This document shows positions 9,687 to 19,319 of a stretch of 64,000 bases of DNA, piece by piece (position 1 is the first letter of the stretch; each line of letters begins with the position of its first letter). The notes below the pieces were generated by a model that was not told where the DNA came from, did no database searches, and saw only the letters and a program-made list of their open reading frames with translations. The translations under genes and the position numbers were made by a program. Origin of the DNA: Aggregicoccus sp. 17bor-14 (GTDB taxonomy: Bacteria; Myxococcota; Myxococcia; Myxococcales; Myxococcaceae); the NCBI RefSeq assembly GCF_009659535.1, contig NZ_VJZZ01000024.1, positions 25,569-89,568 on the forward strand. Reading direction: 5' to 3'.

Positions 9687-9857
9687 ATGAAGCCCATCAT
9701 CTCGTTCGCCATCGCGCTCGCCGTCGTCTGGTTCGTGTGTGTCGCCGTCCTCAAGGTGGCGGGGCTCGCCATCCACCTGGTGCTGCTCGCCGCGGCGCTG
9801 CTGCTCATCACCGGCATCGTGCGGGGCGCCATGTCCCGCGGCCGCGCCAGCGTCTGA
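9687..9857 (+). CDS. Short two-helix membrane protein (DUF5670/lmo0937-like)
   Basis: The 56-residue product consists almost entirely of two transmembrane helices (about 4-24 and 27-46) with a basic C-terminal tail. The start is supported by a strong purine-rich ribosome-binding site (GAGGGAGGG) about 5 bases upstream. The size and layout resemble the lmo0937/DUF5670 family of tiny membrane proteins; the function is unknown. It stands alone between a divergent ClC gene and a downstream gene on the same strand. Confidence 0.65.
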   Translation: MKPIISFAIALAVVWFVCVAVLKVAGLAIHLVLLAAALLLITGIVRGAMSRGRASV

Positions 9858-9955
9858 GCCGGCGCGCGCGCACCGCGTCATGCGCTGCGCGACACGTTGC
9901 GAGCGCCCGCGGCGGTCCCCACCGTGAGGGGTGCGCCTACTCCGGGGAGACCTCC

Positions 9956-10864
9956 ATGGCAGATGCGCGGCGCTCGCGCCCCACCGAGATGATCCGCAGC
10001 CTCGCCCTGTCCATCGGGGACCTCGCCACGCAGGGGGCCACGAGCGGGGTGGTGCACGGCCTGCGCAGCGCGATGCCCGAGCTGGACGGGCAGGTGCGCC
10101 AGCTGCTGCAGGACACGATCGTCGCGCTGGGCCGCATCGCGCACGAGGCCGCCGAGGCCGAGTCCGCGGCGCCGAAGGAGACCGCGCACGCGCTCGCCGC
10201 GGCGGCCGCGCGCGGCGCGCTCGAGGAGCTGGAGCGCGAGTGGAACGACGGCGGCATGCCGCTGCACGCCTTTGCCGGGCGCATCAATGGGCTGCTGGAC
10301 CGGCTGGACCAGTACCTCGGCTCGCGCCACCGCGCCTTCCAGAGCCCGGACGAGTTCTCGCGGGGCGTGGTGGCCGGCGCCGCGCAGCAGCTGCGCGAGG
10401 AGCTGCCCGCGTTCGCGGACTCGCTGCGCGCCATCACTCCGGTGAGCGCGGAGGTGGCGGAGCAGATCGGCCGCGGCATCGTCTCGGGCGTGCAGGCGCA
10501 GCTGCGCGAGGACCCGCAGGCCTTCGCCGGCCTCATCGACCGAATGCTCGATGGCACCATCGAGCGCGCGGGGCGCGAGCTCGCGCGCGGACTCGCCGCG
10601 GGCCTGCGCGAGGAGCTGAAGAGCTCGCCGCAGGCCGCCGAGCACCTCGTCGCGCGGCTCGAGGAGCTGGCCGAGCGCAGCGCCGCGGCGGCCGTGCGCG
10701 GCGTGCGCAGCGGCCTGCCGGATGCGGCCTCGGTGCGCACGACGACGGCCGCCCTCACCCGCGGCATCTTCGACTCGCTGCGCCGCCCGCTCGCCGCCGT
10801 CGCCGGGGCCACCGGGCTGCTGCTCACGGTGGGGCTCTTCACCCTGCGCCCGCGCCGCGCGTAG
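9956..10864 (+). CDS. Hypothetical helical protein with C-terminal membrane anchor
   Basis: The 302-residue product is predicted to be almost all amphipathic helix (Ala, Glu, Arg, Leu and Gln rich, with many RELA/AAGLREEL-type segments). One hydrophobic segment lies near the C-terminus (about 277-295) before a basic end, so it resembles a tail-anchored protein. The ATG follows GGGGAGA at good spacing. No family recognised. It may be a membrane-tethered coiled-coil scaffold; that is inference from composition only. Confidence 0.7.
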   Translation: MADARRSRPTEMIRSLALSIGDLATQGATSGVVHGLRSAMPELDGQVRQLLQDTIVALGRIAHEAAEAESAAPKETAHALAAAAARGALEELEREWNDGGMPLHAFAGRINGLLDRLDQYLGSRHRAFQSPDEFSRGVVAGAAQQLREELPAFADSLRAITPVSAEVAEQIGRGIVSGVQAQLREDPQAFAGLIDRMLDGTIERAGRELARGLAAGLREELKSSPQAAEHLVARLEELAERSAAAAVRGVRSGLPDAASVRTTTAALTRGIFDSLRRPLAAVAGATGLLLTVGLFTLRPRRA

Positions 10865-10990
10865 CCGGGCCTTCTGCCCAGTAGCCGACCCGGCAGACGC
10901 GCGCCCGCTCGTGCCGGGCTGCCCTGCGCCCACGGCCGTGCTGACCTTTACCGCCTGTGCGGGCCGGCGAGCGGCCTGCGGGAGGGCACG

Positions 10991-12460
10991 ATGAAGCGGC
11001 TCGGCATCTGCGCGGTGCTCCTGTTGACCCAGGTTGCGCTGTCCTGCGTGCGCAATCCGGCCACGGGCAAGAAGCAGTTCTCGCTCGTGTCCGAGTCGCA
11101 GGAGATCCAGCTCGGGCAGCAGGGGGCGGAGGAGGCGCGCCAGAGCATCGGCCTGTACGACGACGCCAAGGTGCAGGCCTACGTGGCGCAGCTGGGCAAG
11201 AAGCTGCTCGTGCACGCGCAGCGCCCGAACCTGCCCTGGAGCTTCCAGGTGGTGGACGATCCATCCGTCAACGCCTTCGCGCTGCCCGGCGGCCCCGTCT
11301 TCGTCACCCGCGGCATCCTCACGTACATGAACTCGGAGGCGGAGCTCGCGGGCGTGATGGGCCACGAGATCGGCCACATCACCGCGCGCCACTCGGCGAA
11401 CCAGCTCTCGAAGGCGGAGATCGCCCAGGTGGGGCTCGGCGTGGGCAGCATCTTCGTGCCCCAGGTGGCGCAGCTGGGCGGCGCGGGCCTGCAGCTGCTC
11501 TTCCTCAAGTACGGGCGCGACGCGGAGACGCAGGCCGACGAGCTGGGCTTCGGCTACATGCTGCAGGCCGGCTACGACCCGCGCCAGATGGGGGACATGT
11601 TCGTCACCCTGCAGCGCGTGGGCGAGGCGGCCGGCGGCGGGCTGCCCGAGTGGCTCAGCACGCACCCGGACCCCGGCAACCGCCTGCAGAAGACCGAGCA
11701 GCGCGTGGCGGCGCTCAACCGCGACCTCTCCGGCCTCGCGGTGGACCGCGACACCTACCTCGCCATGGTGGACGGCATGGTGTTCGGCGAAGACCCGCGC
11801 CAGGGCTTCTTCCGCGGCCAGACCTTCTACCACCCCTCGCTCAAGCTGAAGCTGGAGTTCCCCCCGGGCTGGAAGACCCAGAACACGCCCCAGTCGGTGG
11901 CGGGGATGAGCGAGAAGCAGGACGCGCTGGTGGGCATGTCCGCCGCGGGCAAGCTCAGCCCCGAGCAGGCCGCGCAGAAGTTCTTCCAGCAGGAGGGCGT
12001 GCGCCAGGCGGCCGGCGCGAGCCAGGGCGACGTGAACGGCCTTCCTGCGGTGACCAGCTACTTCGAGGCGCAGACCCAGCAGGGCGCGATCGCGGGCATC
12101 GTCTCCTTCGTCTCCTACGGCGGCGCCACCTGGCAGCTCGTCGGCTACACCAGCGCGCAGGCCCTGCAGGGCTACGACTCCACCTTCCGCCACTTCATCA
12201 CCAGCTTCGGGCCCGTCACGGACAAGAGCGTGCTCGACGTGCAGCCCGCGCGCGTGAAGCTGGTGAAGCTCACCGAGAGCATGACGCTGCAGCAGTTCCA
12301 GCAGCGCCACCCCTCCACCATTCCCATCGAGCAGCTCGCCATCATCAACGGCGTGAAGGCGACCGACAGCATCCCGGCGGGCACCACGCTCAAGCAGGTG
12401 GTGGGCGGTCCGGGCCCCGCCGTCAGCTCGGGCTCGGGTGCGAGCGGCGCCGCGCGCTGA
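10991..12460 (+). CDS. M48 family zinc metalloprotease lipoprotein with LysM-like C-terminus
   Basis: This 489-residue protein begins with a lipoprotein signal (lipobox ALSC, Cys19), so it is expected to be acylated and periplasmic. The peptidase M48 domain (about 30-260) carries the zinc site H125-E-I-G-H129 and the distal ligand region E179-TQAD, as in BepA/LoiP-type outer-membrane quality-control proteases. A middle region (about 265-430) resembles the extra domain of long M48 lipoproteins. The last 50 residues look like a LysM peptidoglycan-binding motif (INGVKATDSIPAGTTL). The likely role is turnover of misassembled envelope proteins. The 3' end overlaps the convergent DUF2127 gene by 38 bases. 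Confidence 0.9.
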   Translation: MKRLGICAVLLLTQVALSCVRNPATGKKQFSLVSESQEIQLGQQGAEEARQSIGLYDDAKVQAYVAQLGKKLLVHAQRPNLPWSFQVVDDPSVNAFALPGGPVFVTRGILTYMNSEAELAGVMGHEIGHITARHSANQLSKAEIAQVGLGVGSIFVPQVAQLGGAGLQLLFLKYGRDAETQADELGFGYMLQAGYDPRQMGDMFVTLQRVGEAAGGGLPEWLSTHPDPGNRLQKTEQRVAALNRDLSGLAVDRDTYLAMVDGMVFGEDPRQGFFRGQTFYHPSLKLKLEFPPGWKTQNTPQSVAGMSEKQDALVGMSAAGKLSPEQAAQKFFQQEGVRQAAGASQGDVNGLPAVTSYFEAQTQQGAIAGIVSFVSYGGATWQLVGYTSAQALQGYDSTFRHFITSFGPVTDKSVLDVQPARVKLVKLTESMTLQQFQQRHPSTIPIEQLAIINGVKATDSIPAGTTLKQVVGGPGPAVSSGSGASGAAR

Positions 12461-12908
12461 GGCGCAGGCGCACGAGGTAGACGGCGATCGCCACGTTCAC
12501 CACCAGCACCAGCACGCGCAGGGGCGTGGGGTGGTGCGCGAGCCCCCACAGCTCGAAGGGCACCAGCGCGCTCACGCCGGCCACCACCAGCCACTCGCCC
12601 CACGCGTAGCCCAGCCACAAGAGCACGCCCTCGAGCAGCGTGGTCGCGCCGTCCAGCCACGCGAAGGGCGCGCCCCGCTGCAGCGCGGAGGCGGTGACGT
12701 GCAGGTCCAGCCACGCCGCGAGCCGGTGGAAGAGCGCGCCCCACTCGAGCAGCTCCGCCGCGAGCCGCTGCTCGAAGCCCAGCACCCGGTCGGGCGCGAA
12801 GGTGAGCCACGCGGCGAGGAAGAGCACCGCGGGGGCCTTGAGGAACTTGTAGGCGACGATGAGCTTCAGCCCCGTCGGCCCCTGCCTCCCGTGTGGCTCG
12901 CGTTCCAT
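12423..12908 (-). CDS. DUF2127 family membrane protein
   Basis: The 161-residue protein has about four hydrophobic helices and the DUF2127 pattern: an N-terminal GLKLIVAYKFLKA segment, a central LLEWGALFH and a C-terminal LVNVAIAVYLV. The function of the family is unknown. It overlaps the 3' end of the convergent metalloprotease gene and lies just downstream of the ThDP enzyme on the same strand, with which it may share a transcript. Confidence 0.78.
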   Translation of the reverse strand: MEREPHGRQGPTGLKLIVAYKFLKAPAVLFLAAWLTFAPDRVLGFEQRLAAELLEWGALFHRLAAWLDLHVTASALQRGAPFAWLDGATTLLEGVLLWLGYAWGEWLVVAGVSALVPFELWGLAHHPTPLRVLVLVVNVAIAVYLVRLRLSARRRSHPSPS

Positions 12909-12930
12909 GAGCGCGGTGCTAGCGCGCTTC

Positions 12931-14721
12931 TCACTTCTTGTCGTGGTGGGGCAGCACCGTGTCCACCATCCCCTTGAGGCTCTGCTTGATGAAGCCCCCG
13001 CGGTCCGGGTCGCCCCTGAGCACGCTCGCGGCGAAGGACTTGGCCTGCTCCAGGGTGATGTGCGGCGGGAGCGGGGGCACGTCCGGGTCGGTGTAGGCCT
13101 CGAGCACCACGGGGCGGTCGGCGCGGAAGGCCTCGTCCCAGGCGGGCCCCAGCTGCTCGGGGCGGTCCACGCGGATGCCCTTGAGCCCGAGCGACTCGGC
13201 GTACTTCGCGTAGGGGAAGTCCGGCAGGTCCTGGCTCGCCTCGTACTTGGGGTTGCCCTCCATCACGCGCATCTCCCACGTCACCTGGTTGAGGTCGCGG
13301 TTGTTGAGCACGAGCACGATGAGGCGCGGGTCCTGCCACTCCTTCCAGTACTTCGCGATGGTGACCAGCTCCGCGTTGCCGTTCATCTGCATCGCGCCGT
13401 CGCCCACCAGGGCCACCACCGCGCGGTGGGGGAACGCGAACTTCGCCCCGATGGCGTAGGGCACGCCGCAGCCCATGGTGGCGAGGTTGCCGGAGAGGCT
13501 CGCCAGCATGCCCTTGCGGATCTTCACGTCGCGCGCGAACCAGTTGGCGCTGCTGCCGGAGTCGGCCGCGAGGATGCAGCCGTCCGGCAACCGCGGGGAC
13601 AGCTCCCAGAACACGCGCTGCGGGTTGATGGGCTTCGCGGACTCCATCGCGCGCGCCTCCAGCACCTTCCACCACTGCCGCACGCCCTTCTCCACCTCCT
13701 CGCGCCAGCCCCGGTCCTGCTTGCGCTGCAGCAGCGGGAGCAACGCGCGCAGGGTCTCGCGCGCATCGCCCGTGAGGTTCACGTCCATCGGGTAGCGGAT
13801 GGAGAGCATGCGGCCGTCCAGGTCGATCTGCACCGCCTTCGCCTGCCCCTCCTTGGGGAGGAACTCGGAGTAGGGGAAGCTCGAGCCCACCATCAGGAGC
13901 GTGTCGCAGCCCATCATCAGGTCCCAGCTGGGCTTGGTGCCCAGCAGGCCGATGGCGCCCGTCACGAAGGGCAGCTCGTCCGGCAGCACCGCCTTGCCCA
14001 AGAGCGCCTTGGCCACGCCCGCGCCGAGCACGTCGGCCACCTCCACCAGCTCGTCCGCCGCGCCGAAGGCGCCCGCGCCCGCGAGGATGGCCACCTTCTT
14101 GCCGGCATTCAGCAGCTCCGCCGCGCGCCGCAGGTCTCCTTCCGTGGGCAGCACGCGCGGGTCGCTGTAGCCCACGCCCGAGTGCACGGTGCCGTGCGCG
14201 CGCTCCGGCGGGCTGTAGGGCAGGTCCTGCACGTCGTTGGGCAGGATGATGCAGGTGACGGTGCGCTCGGCGCGCGCGATGCGCACCGCGCGGTCCACCA
14301 CGTGCCGCACCTGCGAGGGCTCGGTGACCATCTGCACGTACTCGTGCGCCACGTCCTTGAAGAGCGTGGGCAGGTCCACCTCCTGCTGGTAGTGCCCGCC
14401 CAGCGCCGCGCGCGCCTGCTGCCCCACGATGGCCACCACCGGGCGGTGGTCCAGCTTCGCGTCGTACAGGCCGTTGAGCAGGTGGATGGCGCCGGGGCCG
14501 CTGGTGGCGAGGCACACGCCCACCTCGCCGGTGAACTTGGCGTGCGCGCACGCCATGAAGGCCGCCATCTCCTCGTGCCGCGTCTGGATGAACTGGAAGT
14601 CGGGGTGGCGCCCCAGCGCGCCCATGATGCCGTTGATGCCGTCGCCCGGGTAGCCGTAGAGCCGGTGCACGCCCCACTGCGAGAGGCGGAAGAGGAGGTA
14701 GTCGGCGACGGTGGCGCTCAT
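12931..14721 (-). CDS. ThDP-dependent pyruvate oxidase-like enzyme
   Basis: The 596-residue protein belongs to the acetolactate synthase/pyruvate oxidase family. The N-terminal Pyr domain holds the cofactor-activating Glu in RHEEMAAFMA (about residue 50). A central Rossmann-like domain spans about 195-330. The C-terminal PP domain has the ThDP motif GDGAMQMNGN ending in the NN of VLNNRDLNQ. It would decarboxylate a 2-oxo acid. The long central domain and C-terminus are closer to pyruvate oxidase/PoxB-like proteins than to biosynthetic acetolactate synthase, and no small regulatory subunit gene is nearby. Whether it uses a quinone or another acceptor cannot be read from sequence. It diverges from the antiporter gene across 206 bases. 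Confidence 0.85.
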   Translation of the reverse strand: MSATVADYLLFRLSQWGVHRLYGYPGDGINGIMGALGRHPDFQFIQTRHEEMAAFMACAHAKFTGEVGVCLATSGPGAIHLLNGLYDAKLDHRPVVAIVGQQARAALGGHYQQEVDLPTLFKDVAHEYVQMVTEPSQVRHVVDRAVRIARAERTVTCIILPNDVQDLPYSPPERAHGTVHSGVGYSDPRVLPTEGDLRRAAELLNAGKKVAILAGAGAFGAADELVEVADVLGAGVAKALLGKAVLPDELPFVTGAIGLLGTKPSWDLMMGCDTLLMVGSSFPYSEFLPKEGQAKAVQIDLDGRMLSIRYPMDVNLTGDARETLRALLPLLQRKQDRGWREEVEKGVRQWWKVLEARAMESAKPINPQRVFWELSPRLPDGCILAADSGSSANWFARDVKIRKGMLASLSGNLATMGCGVPYAIGAKFAFPHRAVVALVGDGAMQMNGNAELVTIAKYWKEWQDPRLIVLVLNNRDLNQVTWEMRVMEGNPKYEASQDLPDFPYAKYAESLGLKGIRVDRPEQLGPAWDEAFRADRPVVLEAYTDPDVPPLPPHITLEQAKSFAASVLRGDPDRGGFIKQSLKGMVDTVLPHHDKK

Positions 14722-14927
14722 CAGGGGCTCCAGAGCAAGGGGGTGCTTTGAGGAGAAACTAGGTATGCAGGGCCGCCCCTTCAGGTCCGGGCCGCCCGTC
14801 CTACTGCACGCCGCCGGGGGCGGGCGAGGGCCCGGCCCCCGTCCGGCAGGGCGTGCGGGCGTCCGCTGAAGGGCAGTGTGCCCCGCGCGCTGCCGGCCGG
14901 GCGCGCGCCGTGCCTAGCTTCGGGGGA

Positions 14928-16148
14928 ATGGTCGCGGTCCTCGTCTACGCCGTCGCGCTGGTGCTGGCCGCGCTCTTCTCCTCGCTCGCGCGCCGCAGCG
15001 TGCTCTCCACCTCCGTGCTCTTCCTCGGGGCCGGGGTGGTGACGGGGCCGGGCGTGCTCGGGCTGGTGGACGTGCAGCCGGACTCGCCGCTGGTGATGTG
15101 GCTCGCCGAGGTCGCACTCGTCACGGTGCTCTTCAGCGACGGGATGCGCACCCCGCTGCAGGAGCTGACGCGCGCGGCCTCGCTGCCGGCGCGCGCGCTG
15201 CTGGTCGGAATGCCCCTCACCTTCGGGCTGATCGCGCTGCTCGGCCACCTGCTCGCGGACCTGCGCTGGCCCGAGGCGCTGCTGCTCGCCGCGGTGCTCA
15301 GCCCCACGGACCCCGTCTTCGCCTCGGCGCTCGCGGGCGAGCGCGCGGTGCCGCGCGGGCTGCGCCAGCTGCTCAACGTGGAGAGCGCGGTGAACGACGG
15401 CATCGCCCTGCCCGCGGTGGTGGTGCTGCTGGAGCTGTGCAGCCGCGATCCGCTGCGCCCCCTGCCCCTGCTGCTGGAGGTGGCGGGCGGGGTGGCGCTG
15501 GGGTTGGCCATCCCCTGGCTCGTGCTGCAGTTGGCGCGGCTGAGGGCGCTGGGCGCGAGCGACGACTACCTGCCCCTCGGCTCCTTCGGCCTCGGGCTCA
15601 CGGTGTTCGCGGTGGCGAAGCTCACCCACGCGAACGAGTTCCTCGCGGTGTTCGCCGCCGGCGTCACCATCAGCACTGTGGCACCGCGCGCGCGCCCCGC
15701 CTTCGCGCGCTTCGGCGAGCTGCTCACCGAGCTGTTCAAGCTCGCGGCCCTGCTGCTCTTCGGCGCGCTCATGTCCCCGCACCTGCTCAAGGGCCTGTCC
15801 GCCGGTGACTGGGCCTTCGCGCTGCTCGCGCTGCTGCTCGCGCGCCCGGTGGGACTCCTGCTCTCGCTCGTGGGCAGCCCGCTCACGGGCAAGGAGCGGC
15901 TCGCGGGGGCGTGGTTCGGCCCGCGCGGCTTCGCCACCGTGGTGTACAGCCTGCAGGTGCTGCAGAGCGGCATCCCGGGCGCCCGCAAGCTCTTCCACCT
16001 CGCGGCGCTGGTGGTGGCCGCCTCGGTGATTGCCCACTCCTCCACCGACACCGTGATTGCCCGGCGCTTCATGGGCCCCGAGGAGGAGGAGCCCGAGCCG
16101 TCCGACCCGGACGCGGGCAGCTCAGGCGAGGAGCCGGTGCCACGCTGA
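14928..16148 (+). CDS. Cation:proton antiporter (CPA1/NhaP-like)
   Basis: About 406 residues with 11-13 hydrophobic helices and Na+/H+ exchanger signatures: LSPTDPVFASALAGE, where the Asp is in the ion-binding helix, and LNVESAVNDGIALP, the ND motif typical of CPA1. The C-terminus is short, acidic and Pro/Glu rich. The ATG preceding MVAVLVYAV was chosen because the first helix starts there; a longer open frame upstream is Arg/Pro rich and looks non-coding. The stop overlaps the convergent FAD dehydrogenase gene by 27 bases. It probably exports Na+ or K+ in exchange for H+. Confidence 0.88.
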   Translation: MVAVLVYAVALVLAALFSSLARRSVLSTSVLFLGAGVVTGPGVLGLVDVQPDSPLVMWLAEVALVTVLFSDGMRTPLQELTRAASLPARALLVGMPLTFGLIALLGHLLADLRWPEALLLAAVLSPTDPVFASALAGERAVPRGLRQLLNVESAVNDGIALPAVVVLLELCSRDPLRPLPLLLEVAGGVALGLAIPWLVLQLARLRALGASDDYLPLGSFGLGLTVFAVAKLTHANEFLAVFAAGVTISTVAPRARPAFARFGELLTELFKLAALLLFGALMSPHLLKGLSAGDWAFALLALLLARPVGLLLSLVGSPLTGKERLAGAWFGPRGFATVVYSLQVLQSGIPGARKLFHLAALVVAASVIAHSSTDTVIARRFMGPEEEEPEPSDPDAGSSGEEPVPR

Positions 16149-19100
16149 GGCGCGGCGGCGGCGGTGCGCGAGCTCGCCCAGGGCCCCGCGCAGCCGCTCG
16201 CGCGCGGAGGCCGGACGGCGGCGCGGGCGCAGGGCGAGCGCCCCCGCGAGCGCGGCCCCGAGCCCTCCCGCCAGCAGCGCGGAGAGGGGCAGGGGCGGCG
16301 CCTCCTCGTTCGGCAGCGCCTTCGTCTCGGGCGCCTCGCCCGGGCGCAGCCGGGCGCCGCTCAGCGCGAGCCGCAGCACCTGGGCGAGGTGCAGCGCCTT
16401 GCGGCCGGTCCCCTGGGCTATTTGCTCGCGGCAGCTGAAGCCGTCCGCCACCACCAGCGCGTCCGCGCCCGCGTGGCGCACCGCCGGCAGCAGGTGGCGC
16501 TCGCCGCAGCGCTGCGAGACGTCGTAGTGCCCTGCCTCGAAGCCGAAGGCCCCCGCCATGCCGCAGCAGCTGGACTCGGGGACCGCGGCCTTCACGCCCG
16601 CGCGCTCCAGCACCTTCAGCTCGGAGTCGAAGTCCAGCACCGAGCGGTGGTGGCAGTGGCCCTGCACCACCGCGCGGCGCTCGAGCGCCGGCATCTGGAA
16701 GTCCTTCGCCTCCTTCTGCAAGAGCTCGCTCAGCGCGTAGGTCTGCTGGCTCAGCCGCTTCGCGTTCTGGTCGTGGGGGAAGAGCCCGGTGAGCTCGTCG
16801 CGGAAGACGGCGGCGCAGCTGGGCTCGAGCACCACGAAGGGCACGCCCGCCTCGATCTCCTTCGCGAAGCGGGTGAGCACCTGCTGCAGCAGCCGCTTCG
16901 CCGTGTCCAGCATCCCGTAGTCGTAGAGGGGACGCCCGCAGCACAGGAAGCCCTGCGGCACGCGCGGCGAGAAGCCCGCGGCCTCCAGCACCTCGAGCGC
17001 GCTCTGCCCGGTGTCCGGGTGGAAGTGGTTGTTGAAGGTGTCCGGGAAGAGGATGACCTCGCGCCCCTTCGCGCTCTGCACGGGACGCCCGCGCGCGAGC
17101 TGCTGCAGTGTGGCGCGCGCGAAGGCCGGGATGCGCCGCTCCGGGTGCACGCCGGCGGCCCACCGCGCGAGCCGCGAGAGGCCGCGCGTCTGGGTGAAGG
17201 TGTTGGCGAGCCGCGGCACGAGCGCCGCGGCGCGCGCCCAGAACATGATCAGCCCGAAGGCGTAGGCGTGGCGGGGGCGCAGGCGGCCCTCGTAGTAGTG
17301 GCTGAGGAACTCGGCCTTGTAGGTGGCCATGTCCACGTTGACGGGGCAGTCGCTCTTGCAGCCCTTGCACGCGAGGCACAGGTCCAGCGCCTCCTTCACG
17401 CTCTCGCTCCTCCAGCCCTCCTTCAACGGGTCTCCCTGCAGCATCTCGAAGAGCAGGTGGGTGCGGCCGCGCGTGGAGTGCTGCTCCTCGCGCGTGACCA
17501 TGTAGCTGGGGCACATGGTGCCCCCTTCCGTGCGCCGGCACAGCCCCACCCCCACGCAGCGGGTGGTGGCGCGCGCGAAGCTGCCCTGGTCGTGCGGGAA
17601 CTGGAAGTGAGTGCGCAGCGGCGGCGGCTCGTAGTGCGTGCCCAGGCGCAGGTTCTCGTCCAAGCGGTAGGGGTCCACCACCTTGTGCGGGTTCATCCGG
17701 TTGAGCGGGTCCCACAGCGCCTTGAACTCGCCCATGGCGCGCACCAGCTCATCGCCGAACATCTTCGGCAGCAGCTCCGCGCGCGACTGCCCGTCCCCGT
17801 GCTCTCCCGAAAGGCTGCCGCCGTAGCGCACCACCAGGTCCGCCGCCTCCTCGGCGAAGCGGCGGTAGTTGCGCAAGCCCTCCTTCGAGCGCAGCCCGAA
17901 GTTGATGCGGCAGTGGATGCAGCCCTGACCGAAGTGCCCGTAGAGCGCCGCGTGGTAGCCGTGACGCCCGAGCAGCGCGCGGAAGTCGCGCAGGTAGCCG
18001 CCCACCCGGTCCGGCGGCACCGCAGCGTCCTCCCAGCCAGGCCAGGCGTCCGGCTCGCCGGGGATGAAGGCGGTGGCGCCCAGGCCGCTCTCGCGCACCT
18101 CCCACAGGAGCTTCTCCTGCGCCGGGTCGTCGAAGAGGGACATGTGGGGCGCGTGCGGCTCGCGCTTCAGCGCCTCCATCAGCGCGCGCGCCTGCGCGTC
18201 CGCCTCCTCGCGCGAGTCCCCGCCGAACTCGACCATCAGCCAGCCGCGCCCCTCCGGCAGCAGCGAGAGGTCGCTCACGTCGAGCCCCTTGCGCCGCATG
18301 CCATCCAGCAGCACGTCGTCCAGCCCCTCGAGCGCGATGGGGCCGCTCTGCAGCACGCGCGGCAGGTGGTCCGCGGCGCGGTACACGTCCGGGTAGCCCA
18401 GCACCAGCAGGCTGCGCACCCGCGGGTTGGGCACGAGCCGCAGCGTCGCCTCCAGGATGGTGACGAGCGTGCCCTCGCTGCCCACCAGCGCGCGCGCCAC
18501 CTGGAAGCCCTTCTCCGGCAGCAGCTCGTCCAGGTTGTAGCCGGAGATGCGGCGGGGAATGTCCGGGTAGCGCTCGCGGATGAGGGGCGCGTAGCGGTCG
18601 CGCAGCCGGCGCATGCCGCGGTACAGCTCGCCCACCCGGCCCCCCTGCCGCTCGAGCCGCGCGAGCTCCTCCTCCGAGGTGGCGCCCACCTTGAGGCGCA
18701 GCCCGTCGTAGGTGAGCACCTCCAGCGCCTCCACGTTGTCCGAGGTGCGCCCGGCCATCTGCGCGTGCATGCCGCAGCTGTTGTTGCCCAGCATCCCGCC
18801 CAGGGTGCAGCGGTTGTGGGTGGCCGGGTCCGGGCCGAAGGTGAGCCCGTGGCGCTGCACCGCCACGCTGCGCAGGTCGTCCAGGACGATCCCCGGCTGC
18901 ACGCGCGCGGTGCGGCGCTCCGGGTCGATGGAGAGCAGCCGCCCGTAGTGGCGCGTCAGGTCCATCACCACCGCCACGTTGCAGCACTGCCCTGCGAGGC
19001 TGGTGCCCCCGCCGCGGCTGAGCACCGGCGCGCCGAACTCGCGGCAGGTGCGCACCACCTGCGCGATGTCCTCCGCGCTGCGCGGGCGCACCACGCCGAG

Positions 19101-19319
19101 CGGCACCTGGCGGTAGTTGGAGGCGTCCGTCGCGTAGAGGGCGCGCGCGCCCGCGTCGAACTGCACGTCGCCCTCCTCCCCGCCGCGCAGCCTGCGGCGC
19201 AGCGCCCTCTCCAGCCCGCGCAGGTCCAGCGCGCGCCTCTCCTCCTGCGCATGGCGCACCGGGGGTGTGGAGGGAGAGGGCGGCGGAAGGGTGGGCTGCT
19301 GCGGGGGCTCGGGCCTCAT
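16122..19319 (-). CDS. FAD-linked oxidase fused to 4Fe-4S (CCG) reductase
   Basis: The 1065-residue protein joins two modules. The N-terminal part (about 40-520) is a GlcD/vanillyl-alcohol-oxidase type FAD domain with the FAD-binding segment SRGGGTSLAGQ, then LGNNSCGMHAQ, and a C-terminal SLSGEHGDGQSR. The second half has 4Fe-4S ligands (CLACKGCKSDCP near residue 660) and two CCG cysteine-rich domains (LCCGRPLYD, SSCCGMAGAF) as in GlpC/LldE. A hydrophobic segment near the C-terminus may anchor it to the membrane. Such fusions oxidise 2-hydroxy acids (D-lactate, glycolate, 2-hydroxyglutarate class) and pass electrons toward quinone; the substrate is unknown. Its ATG overlaps the stop of the upstream racemase-type gene (ATGA), so the two are translationally coupled. 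Confidence 0.9.
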   Translation of the reverse strand: MRPEPPQQPTLPPPSPSTPPVRHAQEERRALDLRGLERALRRRLRGGEEGDVQFDAGARALYATDASNYRQVPLGVVRPRSAEDIAQVVRTCREFGAPVLSRGGGTSLAGQCCNVAVVMDLTRHYGRLLSIDPERRTARVQPGIVLDDLRSVAVQRHGLTFGPDPATHNRCTLGGMLGNNSCGMHAQMAGRTSDNVEALEVLTYDGLRLKVGATSEEELARLERQGGRVGELYRGMRRLRDRYAPLIRERYPDIPRRISGYNLDELLPEKGFQVARALVGSEGTLVTILEATLRLVPNPRVRSLLVLGYPDVYRAADHLPRVLQSGPIALEGLDDVLLDGMRRKGLDVSDLSLLPEGRGWLMVEFGGDSREEADAQARALMEALKREPHAPHMSLFDDPAQEKLLWEVRESGLGATAFIPGEPDAWPGWEDAAVPPDRVGGYLRDFRALLGRHGYHAALYGHFGQGCIHCRINFGLRSKEGLRNYRRFAEEAADLVVRYGGSLSGEHGDGQSRAELLPKMFGDELVRAMGEFKALWDPLNRMNPHKVVDPYRLDENLRLGTHYEPPPLRTHFQFPHDQGSFARATTRCVGVGLCRRTEGGTMCPSYMVTREEQHSTRGRTHLLFEMLQGDPLKEGWRSESVKEALDLCLACKGCKSDCPVNVDMATYKAEFLSHYYEGRLRPRHAYAFGLIMFWARAAALVPRLANTFTQTRGLSRLARWAAGVHPERRIPAFARATLQQLARGRPVQSAKGREVILFPDTFNNHFHPDTGQSALEVLEAAGFSPRVPQGFLCCGRPLYDYGMLDTAKRLLQQVLTRFAKEIEAGVPFVVLEPSCAAVFRDELTGLFPHDQNAKRLSQQTYALSELLQKEAKDFQMPALERRAVVQGHCHHRSVLDFDSELKVLERAGVKAAVPESSCCGMAGAFGFEAGHYDVSQRCGERHLLPAVRHAGADALVVADGFSCREQIAQGTGRKALHLAQVLRLALSGARLRPGEAPETKALPNEEAPPLPLSALLAGGLGAALAGALALRPRRRPASARERLRGALGELAHRRRRASAWHRLLA

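Noticed and set aside
12859..14751. 630-codon frame antisense to the ThDP enzyme
   Set aside because: His/Arg/Val-rich translation without motifs; the opposite strand carries an intact ThDP enzyme.
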